Of a DNA stretch of 64,000 nucleotides, positions 49,601 to 58,841 are shown one piece after another. Source of the DNA: Zonotrichia leucophrys gambelii (lineage: Eukaryota; Chordata; Aves; Passeriformes; Passerellidae); assembly GCF_028769735.1 (NCBI RefSeq), contig NC_088171.1, positions 145,039,917-145,103,916 of the forward strand, read 5' to 3'. Every line of letters begins with the position of its first letter. The first letter of the stretch is position 1. The translations under genes were made by a program, and so were the position numbers. The notes beneath the pieces are model-generated. The model made no database searches. It saw only the letters and a list, made by a program, of their open reading frames with translations, and was not told the DNA's origin.

Positions 49601-50715
49601 ACAGAGTAGAATGGAAAGGCCACCATTACCACTACATTATATTTTTCAGATGAAAATTGCAGACATAGAACAATGAGCACAGGGATTGCTACAGTGACAA
49701 ATATTTGACAGTAATATTGTGGCAGGAGACTAAGGAAATAGGATTTGTCTGGATTACCATGGCTCAAGTGTGCAAAGTGCTGCTGGATGTTCTGCACCTG
49801 ACAGAATCAATCTTACAAAATATGAGCAAGGCCTATGCATTGGGAGAATTTGTCTATTATTCCATAAAAAGATAAAAGATATATCTTTCTCTATATTACC
49901 TTGTCTCTCCTGAATCTTTAGAGCTTCAGACTTACAACACTGTTAGTACATGCCTATCATTCACCTCTGAGAGGAGAATTTTTTAGTTTTGTGTTCAGTT
50001 ATGAGCTGAGGCAAAGAAAGGACATGAAGGTCAGGGTTTCCACTTTGGTAATCTTGTTTAACCTCCTTGGGAGCTCAGTTGTCAGTCACAGACTGGGTGT
50101 GAAGGCTGACTCAGCTTTGGGACCAGGCAAGGCGATGAAAGAAGTAAAACCTTCAGGATATTTTTCACAAATCAGTCCTATTACCTTGGTCCCATACATA
50201 CTGCTTCTCCTACCCTTTGGGGAAAATAAAATCACTTTACCATGAATGAATTATGCTGTAATGGCTGCAAAAATAACTTGAGGAGGAGAAGATAGAATGA
50301 ATTTGCAGGAAGGTACAGAGAGATCAAGAAGCATCAGTCAGAGCACCACAGAGCAAGTTGTACAAACAGTGGGACCAGGGGTGTATTTCATAGTTTGACA
50401 TGTATTAGAGCTATTTTTAACATACAACTACCTCCTGAAATAATTTCTCTTATTTTAGACCAAATCATGATTCTTAAATGTGTAAAAAATCTTATATTCA
50501 AAACCAAGAAATGCATTCAAACTCTAGAAGAAGATACAGGAAGCACTCAACAAGCAGTTTGTAGATCTGGATATAAACCAAAACCAGCAAAATGCTAAGT
50601 CTTATCAGTCAAAAAAGATTCCCTCCAAAAGGTATTTATTTCTATTAAAACTCTGACAAATGTATCCAAATTTATTTGCTCCTGGAGTTGATGCAATATG
50701 TGATGTTCCATACAT
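43626..50715 (-). CDS. TMEM71: TMEM71, transmembrane protein 71
   Basis: Membrane protein of unknown biochemical role. Proposed CDS exons, 5' to 3': 50715-50658, 49240-49183, 48118-47909, 47100-46931, 46422-46243, 45720-45645, 45141-45092, 43642-43626. All phases join, giving 819 nt, 272 aa (human 295). A Cys-rich N-terminal part is followed by the highly conserved RRSPRLLSNGYY...TEDSF...KENLVR block (about 75-110), then a basic RRRKK stretch and SLFNLS. A Ser-rich linker leads to two hydrophobic helices (about 232-250 and 252-268). The middle exons 48118-45092 are secure. The first exon rests on the MYxxSxxxSTP match to human. The last is weaker and would give a C-terminus about 20 residues shorter than human. 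Located beside DNAAF11 in the human-like order. Confidence 0.88.
43733..43977 (+). repeat. Dispersed repeat copy 2, unnamed (245 bp)
   Basis: Partner of 39678-39919. Lies within the last TMEM71 intron as modelled here. Short frames seen on the minus strand of both copies are related only because the DNA is. Confidence 0.85.
45092..45141 (-). CDS. TMEM71: TMEM71 coding exon 7 (second membrane helix)
   Basis: 50 nt, acceptor CTCAG, donor GTAAGT (strong). Encodes YFMGGLFATLLLMILV, equivalent to human WFMGEILASVFTCSLMITVA. Ends one base into the next codon. Confidence 0.88.
45142..45644 (-). other. TMEM71 intron between the helix exons
   Basis: About 0.5 kb of AT-rich sequence; nothing recognised. 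Confidence 0.7.
45645..45720 (-). CDS. TMEM71: TMEM71 coding exon 6 (first membrane helix)
   Basis: 76 nt, acceptor TTTTAG, donor GTAATT. Encodes ESRTVQNVIFQMVALIMCLI then ISVCTR, equivalent to human ETRLLQEVFFQAILLAVCLIISACAR. Confidence 0.92.
46243..46422 (-). CDS. TMEM71: TMEM71 coding exon 5
   Basis: 180 nt, acceptor CTTGTAG, donor GTATGT. Encodes a hydrophilic, Ser/Asn/Glu-rich linker (DSDFSSEYNNHVSQ to ANEENWSNA). Identity to human is low here, as expected of the linker; splice sites and phase support it. Confidence 0.85.
46931..47100 (-). CDS. TMEM71: TMEM71 coding exon 4
   Basis: 170 nt, acceptor TTCTAG, donor GTAAGC. Encodes VFRRRKKIRRSLDSLFNLSA (human IFRKKKRICHSFSSLFNLST), then a Ser/Asp-rich part with SWL and EDPW matching human SWL and EDNW. 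Confidence 0.93.
47545..47595. repeat. TG and TA microsatellite pair
   Basis: A GT dinucleotide run followed closely by a TA run, in TMEM71 intron 3. Confidence 0.9.
47909..48118 (-). CDS. TMEM71: TMEM71 coding exon 3
   Basis: 210 nt, acceptor TTTCAG, donor GTAAGT. Contains the best-conserved block: NPLTGS, CRRSPRLLSNGYY, TEDSFLSDEEGNITLTPS and YKENLVR, close to the human protein almost residue by residue. Confidence 0.95.
49183..49240 (-). CDS. TMEM71: TMEM71 coding exon 2
   Basis: 58 nt, acceptor CTGCAG, donor GTATTA. Encodes STPFNEEHRYSPSRHIFPS; human has SPTCIFPS at the same point. Phase fits both neighbours. Confidence 0.85.
49241..50657 (-). other. TMEM71 intron 1
   Basis: AT-rich. 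A minus-strand frame of 85 codons at 49540-49797 has a hydrophobic stretch (IFVTVAIPVLIVLCLQF) but no homologue I know and no fitting splice phase; it is not called as a gene. Confidence 0.6.
50658..50715 (-). CDS. TMEM71: TMEM71 coding exon 1 (proposed)
   Basis: Begins MYGTSHIASTP, against human MYRISQLMSTP (6 of 11 identical). It has one base over at its end, which fits the two leading bases of the next exon. The donor GTCAGA is mediocre. A pyrimidine-rich tract ending CTTTTCAAG lies directly before the ATG, so a non-coding exon may splice just upstream of it. Confidence 0.6.
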
Positions 50716-52339
50716 CTTGAAAAGGACTGTTTCATACACCCTAGGGTAACAGGGAATATAGATTAGTTTTAAAAGAGTTTTAAAAGAAATGGAAGCATGT
50801 TTTATTTTGTCTTGTTTGAAAATCAGGATGTGTAAGATAGTATCAGGAATATAGATCAAATTATTAGTTATAATGTATTCTCACTTAGGCAAAAGTAACT
50901 GAGTCTAGGGCAAATTTGTTTGAAAAGGATATATAGAAGTAGATGACAGGATCAGTTATATCTATCGCAACTCTTTAATAATCTGAGTGTGAAACTTTCC
51001 AGCAACTGAAACCCACAGCACAGCTGTATTGCACACAATTCTTTCAGTGATGAAAATAAAAAGTAGCAATGTCTAAAAAAGAATAACTTTTAGGAGTGGC
51101 AGCTTTCCTGTGGGGTGGTGCTTTCACTAGAAAGTGTTGACACATGCTGATCGCAGTGGCAGAACAAACCACAGTCCTTCTGTTCCTCATTTGAATTCTC
51201 TCATAACTTTGCAAGGTATGTCTCTGCAGGATGTTTATTTGCCACCCTCCAGAGAAATAAAATTTAAGATAAAATAATATATTTATCTCTATAAAGGAAA
51301 GAGAGCAATATACATATGCAGATATACTACAGGGGAGGCAAGGCATTTTCCTCTTTTTGAGAAGAGTTAATAAGCAGCTGTAACTTGCTTTTAAACTATT
51401 TTAAGTAACGATAATATCTGGCTTCTGTGAACAGTCATGGAACAGGCAGTCCAACAGATTTTTTTGCTGCCTGTGATCAGGAAAATTTTTGGCTCACGCA
51501 TAATGAAGAGAGTTCTTGAAAATAATTCAATCAATGATGTAGAAAACATGGAAATATTATGTTGTAGACAATGCTGCACAGTGTTCTGCTTTCATTTAAT
51601 ATTCAGTCCTATTTCTGTGCTATTAATAGCGTGAGAAGCCATAGTAATGACATAACAAAACAAAGCTTCTCGACCACCACTATACAATGGAGAGTGGTGC
51701 TGTGTCTGTACTCCATGAAACGAGCCATCAACACAGCACACCTAAACCATGGCATGAGAAAAAGACAAGAGCTCTATGAAATCTCACTAAAAGCCAATCT
51801 GAGGTGAATGTGGCAACATTTTATGTCATGAATCCAAATAAAAATTTAAGCCAGCAACCCCCCTTGGATTTCAAAACACAGAAAAGTTCATGTTGTAATA
51901 TAAACAAAAAGTCATTGTGCAAACCAGTCAGTTTTAACTACCTTTCCCTCCAAAAGTCAAATTAGTGTTTAAGCCAATGATGCCTTCAGCTACAATCTAA
52001 ATATTTACATTCGTACCCACCAAAATATTGTGCTAACTGTTCAAATAGCTGAAACCCAGGCAACCAGTTTTATTCTATTTTATCTACCAAACACAAGAGT
52101 CTACAAAGCGTTTTATTTGTTCACGCACATCAGTTGTTTTTGAAGAGCAGCTTTGTCTTTTCTCCCTGCAGGTAATGGTAGCAACATTCACAAAACCGCG
52201 AAACTTCCTGAAGAGCAGCACAGAAATGAACCCAAAGCTTAGCTATTCCTCAGCTGGCAAATATATTAACAGAGAAATAAGTCTAAAATCCTTCAAACCT
52301 GGAAAATCCATTTCACAATTAACACATGCGTGCAAAATT

Positions 52340-52640
52340 TTCTGTTCATCAGCGGGAGAGCCGGTGGGACGGCTGGTGGAGGCTGTTCTGGAGCAGCTTC
52401 CTGGGAGAGCTCAGCCCTGGCTCTGCAAGGGCAGCTCTAGCAAGTCCCTGTTTCCTTTCGAAAACAGCCCGTGCAATCAGCGACACAGAGCCCCAGTGAG
52501 GTCACGTTTCCTGTAAAGTCGCCTCACATCACAGGCATTTGTTCTGAAGAGCAAAGCGAAGATAAAGATTAGCCCAGGAACGCTCCTGCCGGCTGTTGCG
52601 AAAGAGAAGAACCACTACAAATAACGTCTCGCCCCAATGA
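52340..52640 (-). promoter_or_regulatory. CpG-enriched patch, candidate TMEM71 promoter
   Basis: About 15 CpGs in 300 bp, unlike the surrounding sequence, 1.6-1.9 kb upstream of the proposed start codon. The minus strand includes CGAAAGGAAAC, an ETS/IRF-like motif. Promoter role inferred from composition and position only. Confidence 0.35.
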
Positions 52641-53980
52641 CCGTGCAGAGAACAAAGACAGAACATTTTCTCATCAGTGACACTGAATTTTGTTTCAGAT
52701 TTGCTTTTCCACCTCACACAGAAAACTTTCAAGTTGTGTATACAAATCATTCCATTTGTTGAAATACTTGTGAGCCTGGCAGGCTTTGATGTGAGAAAAT
52801 GATCCAGTTACAAAAAAAAAATGATAACAATACATTTTGCAAAAGCACTACTGTACAGAAGATACATTTGGGCAGCATTCAGAGTTACGTTTCACACTGA
52901 AAACATTACTGCAAATATGTGCCATGCAATGTCAATATAAATTCCATAGAAAGGAGGAAGGAATAAAGCCATTTGTAAACATAGTCATTGTTGCATGCTA
53001 AATGTTTCATACTCTGTAAGGTACCTATTCATCATACTTTAAAGTATAAAAAATAAAGTCAAATCCACATAAGAGAAATGGAGCCTGAATAAGATATCCT
53101 GGCAATCAAAGGACTTGGCTACAGAACTATTACATGCAAAAGTAATATATATCAGCTGCTTGACACTGAATTGTACAGCCTTAGGGGGTAACACTTCATC
53201 TCCAAATAGATAAAATCATCTAGTAGTTTTCTTTCCTGATGTCTGTATGTATCACTGACAAAAAAATGAAACCATAAATCTAGTAAAATATGATTAATTT
53301 TGTGATAGTTTGTGGGTTTCTTTCCCCTTGGAGAAGGAAAAATACTTCCACTGATAAAAACAATGTAAAAAGCTCACCTCCCAGAAAAGGAACAAAAATA
53401 GGAATTAAGCAATTGGGATGTTGCAAAAGATCTTCTGTTTGTGAGTTAAACTAAAATGAACATTTTATGATCCTTTTGGTCAAACATGAAAATAGGGACA
53501 TAGTCCATCTTCACATCAGTTCTTTAAATTTAGTGGAATTATGTCAATGAGGGAATTTAGTCCAGCACTATTTCCATGGATGCATGGGCTTCATCACAGC
53601 AACATTTCCCTGGCCACCCTGCCTCTCTACAGGCAATGAATATAAATTCCCAATGATCTTTAAAACTAGGTCACTTACAGAAGAATTTCTGTACACACAG
53701 GAATTTACTCCTTGGGCATATTTTTTGTTTCTTTTCTTATTATTCTCAACAGGAAGAAGTTAATTCCAAGTTTGAACTGCTTTTCTGAAGGACATTGGCA
53801 TTTCATATTTGTCTATATAGTTAAAATATATTGTGTCTATATCATCATATTCAGGCTTGGAGGTGTTTTCTTTTTTAATCACTGCTATTTGTATCTGAAA
53901 CTCACTGTTCCACAAGCTTTTGATGCATAAATCTCATGCATTGGTGAATATTTTATAGGTGAGTGCTCGACTATAGTTAA

Positions 53981-54012
53981 TACACACACACACATACACA
54001 CACACGCACACA
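53981..54012. repeat. CA microsatellite
   Basis: An AC dinucleotide run with single interruptions (ACAT and ACGC). Confidence 0.92.
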
Positions 54013-54348
54013 ATGGTTTATATACAGCTTTTTTATTCTTCACTCTGTAGCTCCTCAAATTTCCCATTCCACCAACACACCCTGTCTTAACAATAAGCAG
54101 GTTTCAAATTTTACAAATTGAGTACACCAACAACTTACTGGCAGTAGTTTTATGCCTGTGGCACACATTACCATTCAACCCACAAAAGGAAGGAAATTAG
54201 AAATTACGATACTAAATACCACCCATATTTGTACTCTTCTCCCAGGCTCACTCTGCTTTTGATGCAACAGATTGTGGAGGGCCTGACAGTCCAAGAGAGG
54301 TGGGGCTGGGGCAGCTCCATGCCTGAGGTCCCACCAGCATTGAGCCAG

Positions 54349-54880
54349 TGTTATAGATGGATAATGTGATGATTGGCTCTCGCAGTTAAAAGATAACTAT
54401 TGTGTGAATATTAATAAAAGCTTTAGTGATGTATAGTTATATTATTGTAGTTTAGATGTCCTCTGTTCTCCCCCCCCCCCCCCCATCTTGTTGCCATCAG
54501 GCAGCCGGGGTTGTCCAGGACAGGTACAAAGAAGCTGCACAGGTGTCCCTTGCATGGGCCAGTTGGGAATAGAAAAGCTTGGTGCTTAGGGGGGTGGCAT
54601 GGCAACACTTGACATGCAATCAAGGTACAAGAAAGCAGTTTCCACTGATAAATGGCATAGAAGAGCTGACTGACAGACTTTGGGAGGGGCCAGGGCTGGT
54701 TGATGCAACCCCCAGGGGTATAAAAGACTGAGCATCCATCTTGAAGATTAACTGGCCACATGGTATGCATGAAGGGCAGTTCCCAGCACTGCAGCTTTTT
54801 CCTTAGTAATCCTTTGTTATATTTTTGTTACGGTTTAATAAACCTTTTTAAATTTTCCAAGTGAGCAGCTGTCTCTCACA
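54349..54880 (+). mobile_element. LTR of an endogenous retrovirus-like element
   Basis: Starts TGTTATAGATGG and ends TCTCTCACA. Inside, in order: a 15-C run (54470-54484), a TATA box (TATAAAA at 54719-54725) and a poly(A) signal AATAAA (54837-54842) 118 bp later, the U3-R-U5 order expected of an LTR on the plus strand. No clear target duplication or internal coding region is visible, so it may be solo or truncated, and the left edge could instead be TGTGATG at 54365. Confidence 0.7.
54719..54725 (+). promoter_or_regulatory. TATA box in LTR
   Basis: TATAAAA in the U3-like part of the LTR, 112 bp before its AATAAA. A plausible promoter on the plus strand, pointing away from TMEM71. Confidence 0.6.
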
Positions 54881-55604
54881 CCTGGGAGGGACACAGAGTG
54901 CATTTGTAACCACATGTTACACACATGGCTGGCAACACAGGCAACAGCCACAGAGTGCACTCCCACAGCACCAAGAGCCTCATTCTTCTCACCCCTCTGG
55001 CTGAACAGTGCAGGGATCCTCTAGTGAGGATACACACATCTGCACATGCCCCTCCAGCAGCTGGGCTCAGGAACTCTGCCCAACAGCGGTCCCTGGATCC
55101 CAGTCTCACCAGTTGCACCCACATGGACATTTGAGCTCTCAGCCCACAGCCCAGCTGGTGGTGCAGACCATCACACACACAGGTACAGCTGGCTGGGACT
55201 GCCCAGGGCCTCAGCAGCCCACAGGGAGACACCCCAGCCCATGGGTGTCCCATGCCCCAGGCAGCAATCCCGAGGTGCTCTGGTGTTAAATCATCTGGGT
55301 GGGTTCCATGCCTTGCCACGAGGGCTGAGACTCCTCTGGGACAGCGCTGGGAAAGGCCCAGCAGACAAAGTGTCCCTTACTCTGAAATTTTCCCACCTGC
55401 CTTTGTGCTCCCAGGCTCCTCTGGCTGATCAGAAAGGTTTTTGATGGGCTGATGCCTCCTGGAATGGGAACAGCTGGGTGCAGGGAATTCTTTGGGCTCC
55501 TTCCCCCACTGCTGTGTTCCCACTCCCTCCACTCTGAGACCCCCTGTGAGTGTGCAGATGAGTTTTTAGCTCATATTGCACCATAATTTTGCCATCTCGA
55601 CAGC

Positions 55605-55699
55605 CAACTGCAACTCAATGCAGAGTACTGTTCTGCTAAACACACAATTTTGCAACTGCAACTCAATGCAGACTACTGTTCTGCTAAACACACAATTTT
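55605..55699. repeat. 48-bp tandem duplication
   Basis: CAACTGCAACTCAATGCAGA starts at 55605 and again at 55653; each copy runs through GTTCTGCTAAACACACAATT, with single-base changes. Confidence 0.93.
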
Positions 55700-56516
55700 C
55701 AGGAAGGGTATTTTCTGGTAGAGTGAATTGAGTGGCCGTGGTGGAGAGAGTGGAGTGCTTATTGATTGAATGTAATTGAGAGTAATGTGATGCTCCTGTA
55801 ACTCCCTTTGAACCTCCTGGAAACCTGACAACCTTTAATTGTCCACCAGCTTCAGTAACCATCAAATCAGGCCATTTTCCTCTATCACAGGTCTGTGTCA
55901 ATATTGTTTATATAGTACTCAATAGTAAAAAAAAAAAAAAAAATTCTTGATATCTGAAAAATAATTGAAAAAAATTTAAAAATCCAGCAGGGGAAAGGCT
56001 GGTCATGAGCATCTCTAAGCAGCCTCACTGGGTCAAAATGAAGGTCTATGAAACTCTCCTTGCCTGCAGTCTTGCTGCAGGGCAAACTAGGACCCATTTT
56101 CATTCACCATTTAAACTAAGTGCATTCCTTTATGCAGCAGAAACACAGCAATATTTGAGGGGCTCTAGTAATTAAGAAAAAAAATCTCACAAAACTAGAC
56201 ATTTTATTTCAATTTTAAGAAAAGGCTAATCCTGCATTTAGTTAGAATTTTGGTGCAGGTTACAGAATTGTCACATCATATATGATTTTAATAACCTTAT
56301 CAGGTCAGCTGTATGAACAAAGATTAATTAGCCTGAACAAAGATTAATTTGCCTTGAAGTGGAACAAATCCATTTTTGATGTTATCACATGGAAATCCCG
56401 TCACACTCTATCAGAGACTTTCTGAGTTTCAGGATTGATTTTTGCCCCCAAATTCATTATTTTAGCTTAGTTGTTCTGCAAAACAGGCAAAAAAGGACAT
56501 TTCTTGGTGGAGTAAA

Positions 56517-56595
56517 AGGGCATTTCTTGGCATTTGTAAAAGGCATTTTTAAAAATTTTTGTAAAACTTGAAAAAGGGCATTTCTTGGCATTTGC
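56517..56595. repeat. Repeated motif GGGCATTTCTTGGCATTTG
   Basis: Two copies of this 19-base motif about 60 bases apart, with a shorter GGACATTTCTTGGTGGAGTA before them and GGTGGAGTATAA after. Confidence 0.85.
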
Positions 56596-58094
56596 ATGGT
56601 GGAGTATAATGAATAGACCTGTAAAATTTGGAATTAGCTCTGAGCTTGCTGATACACCCATACTACTTAGATCTCAAGAGCTTACCTCCAATAATGCAAC
56701 ATCAGCTACCTCTGTATTATACAAGACACAGTCCAGATAGACAAAAACTGTTTAAAAAGGATCTGAATCAAGTCAGCCTGTGATGTGCAAAATGAAATGT
56801 GATATTTCTCTGTACAAAGCCATGACCAGGCTGTGTTGTATCTCCTTGCTTCTTGATTATATGGTACCATGGAGAAATTTCCTTGGTATCAGAACCTGAT
56901 GTAGACATGGGAAAATGCCACATCACGATACAAGAGCAGTGTAAAAATAGGCATGGGAAAAATACAAGAAGTGCTTCCATTAGAATCTGTAACTCCCCCA
57001 CCCTGCATCTGAAAATACTGCTTTAAAACCCATTTTATCAGAAAAAGAAAACAAAAGGAAGAGATTCAAATCCAGCAGCCGAATTTAGAAAATCCAAAGC
57101 AGAATTTAGCCAAGGTTTCTAATAAAACATAGGTGAGTCCTCATTGGAGTTCTCCATAAATTTCCTCACAAGAAGATCTAACTGTTCCTGAACAAGAAGG
57201 TAGGAACACTAAAAAAAAAGCAACAAACACACAGATCTATGCTAAAACCTGTCTGGCTCGATTTTATAAAGGATGACAAAAGTTCATGAGTCAGCACACT
57301 GCAGTGTTTGCTGTGACTACAAGCAGCCAGGGCAGAGTCAGTTGTTGGCCAGTTGTGCTCCAGCAGCATCTGATTTGCAGAGAATAGAAATATTAATGCA
57401 CAGATCATGGGTCTGAGCAGAGCATGAGTGGGAACAGGTTTAAGGTGATGTATGAGAGGTGTACACCCATGGTTCCTAAGCTCACAGGCCATCACACTTG
57501 CTGCACACATCTACATTTTAGGACACACAGACTGAGAGGGAAAGGACAGGGACTAAAGTAGCTAGGACAGTGTGGGGACACTCTAAATGTTAAAACCCAT
57601 CACTATGTGACCAACCCAGGAATAACCCATAAGACATGGAGAAGACTCATACTCCTGTCTCCTAACTACTAACTACTACTAACTACTCACTGTAGTTAGT
57701 GCTGGACACAGCACCTGCATAGCAGCACCTGGGTGGTTAAAAGCTGAACAGGCCACATAGGTACACATGGCTTTAGGGACCTGCTTGGTGCTCTAACTAG
57801 ACACATAAAATCTCATCTTTGGTTGGGGTTTCCTTGTGACATTTTGAGTCCCAAAATAAAAAATAATATTCCTCTCAAGGTGGCCATGCACTGCTGCCCA
57901 CTTTACCTGGGAACCTGGGTGGTTTCTGTGACAGCCCTGATGTGATCTACTTGGAACAGAGTTCCATGTAGAACAGTACATTGTACAACAGTACATTGTA
58001 CTGATGTACAGTGAAGACTTTTAGCTAACAAATGATTGTAAAGAATCATAACATGCTTTATATATACTGAAAATCTGTAGCTGAAAGATGTTAG

Positions 58095-58126
58095 TCCCAC
58101 TAGTTCCTGAGACAACACTAGTGGGA
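58095..58126. repeat. Perfect 10-bp inverted repeat
   Basis: TCCCACTAGT at 58095-58104 and ACTAGTGGGA at 58117-58126, loop of 12. Short enough to arise by chance. Confidence 0.85.
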
Positions 58127-58807
58127 AAATACTGATCATTCTGGTATCATGGTAATTTCTGTAATAAATCCTACTGAGTGAGGGATAAATGAGGACCAGT
58201 AACAACTGAAGTGATACTCTAATAATGTTCTTTAAAATGCTTGTCTTTACACAGCAACCTTATCACTTGTCTCTCTGTAGTCTGACACTGACTGAGTCCC
58301 TTTCTGCCAGTATACCAGTATTTAAGCAAAGTCTAAATTTGTGAGGCTTATACTGAGAGTACTGAGGCCTTTCTGATATTGTTTGCAATTCTTCCAGCCT
58401 TGCCCATGCCCAACTCACATTTCCAGCTTGATCCAAAGTATGTCCTGGACTACTTCAATGGCTAGGGAGAGGCAACAGCACAGGCAGCCTCAGTATCCAG
58501 TGAAAAACCATGCACACAAGAGGCAGAGTGGTTTTACAGCCTGAATATTACCCAGCATTGCATAAACATCAAGGATCTGAATGTGGCCTACAAGGCAATT
58601 AAGGACAGAGAGCAGAACTCTGATAGCCTTCCAGGAACTGCCCATGTGACACCAGCACAGACCTAATGGCCAAGTACCAAGAAACAAGTGACTCCTACCA
58701 AGAGCACGTGCTCCTGTGAACAAATGCATTACAGGCATTTTACAGGCAGGGCTGGGCACAAAGGGCTAATCTCACAATCAACAACCATCCTTCAACTCCT
58801 GAGAAAA

Positions 58808-58841
58808 CCCCAGTTTACATGGGACCACATGTAAACTGGGG
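58808..58841. repeat. Perfect 14-bp hairpin, 6-nt loop
   Basis: CCCCAGTTTACATG at 58808-58821 and CATGTAAACTGGGG at 58828-58841. Lies in non-coding flank. Confidence 0.93.

Larger units (their letters stand above)
50716..54348. other. 5' side of TMEM71, no coding exon seen
   Basis: AT-rich sequence apart from a CpG-enriched patch at 52340-52640. Contains a CA microsatellite (53981-54012). Any 5' UTR exons of TMEM71 should lie here but cannot be fixed from sequence alone. Confidence 0.6.
54881..57600. other. Non-coding region, GC-richer to about 55560
   Basis: 54881-55560 is GC-rich with overlapping open frames on both strands and no recognisable family. Further on are a 48-bp tandem duplication (55605-55699), an A run (about 55927-55943) and a small repeated motif (about 56517-56595). 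No gene supported. Confidence 0.5.

Noticed and set aside
49540..49797. 85-codon minus-strand frame with a hydrophobic stretch in TMEM71 intron 1
   Set aside because: No recognisable family, no fitting splice phase to the TMEM71 exons, and length within chance for the region.
54876..55444. Overlapping 132-147-codon frames on both strands
   Set aside because: GC-rich sequence favours long chance frames; no homology recognised and no splice signals that support them.
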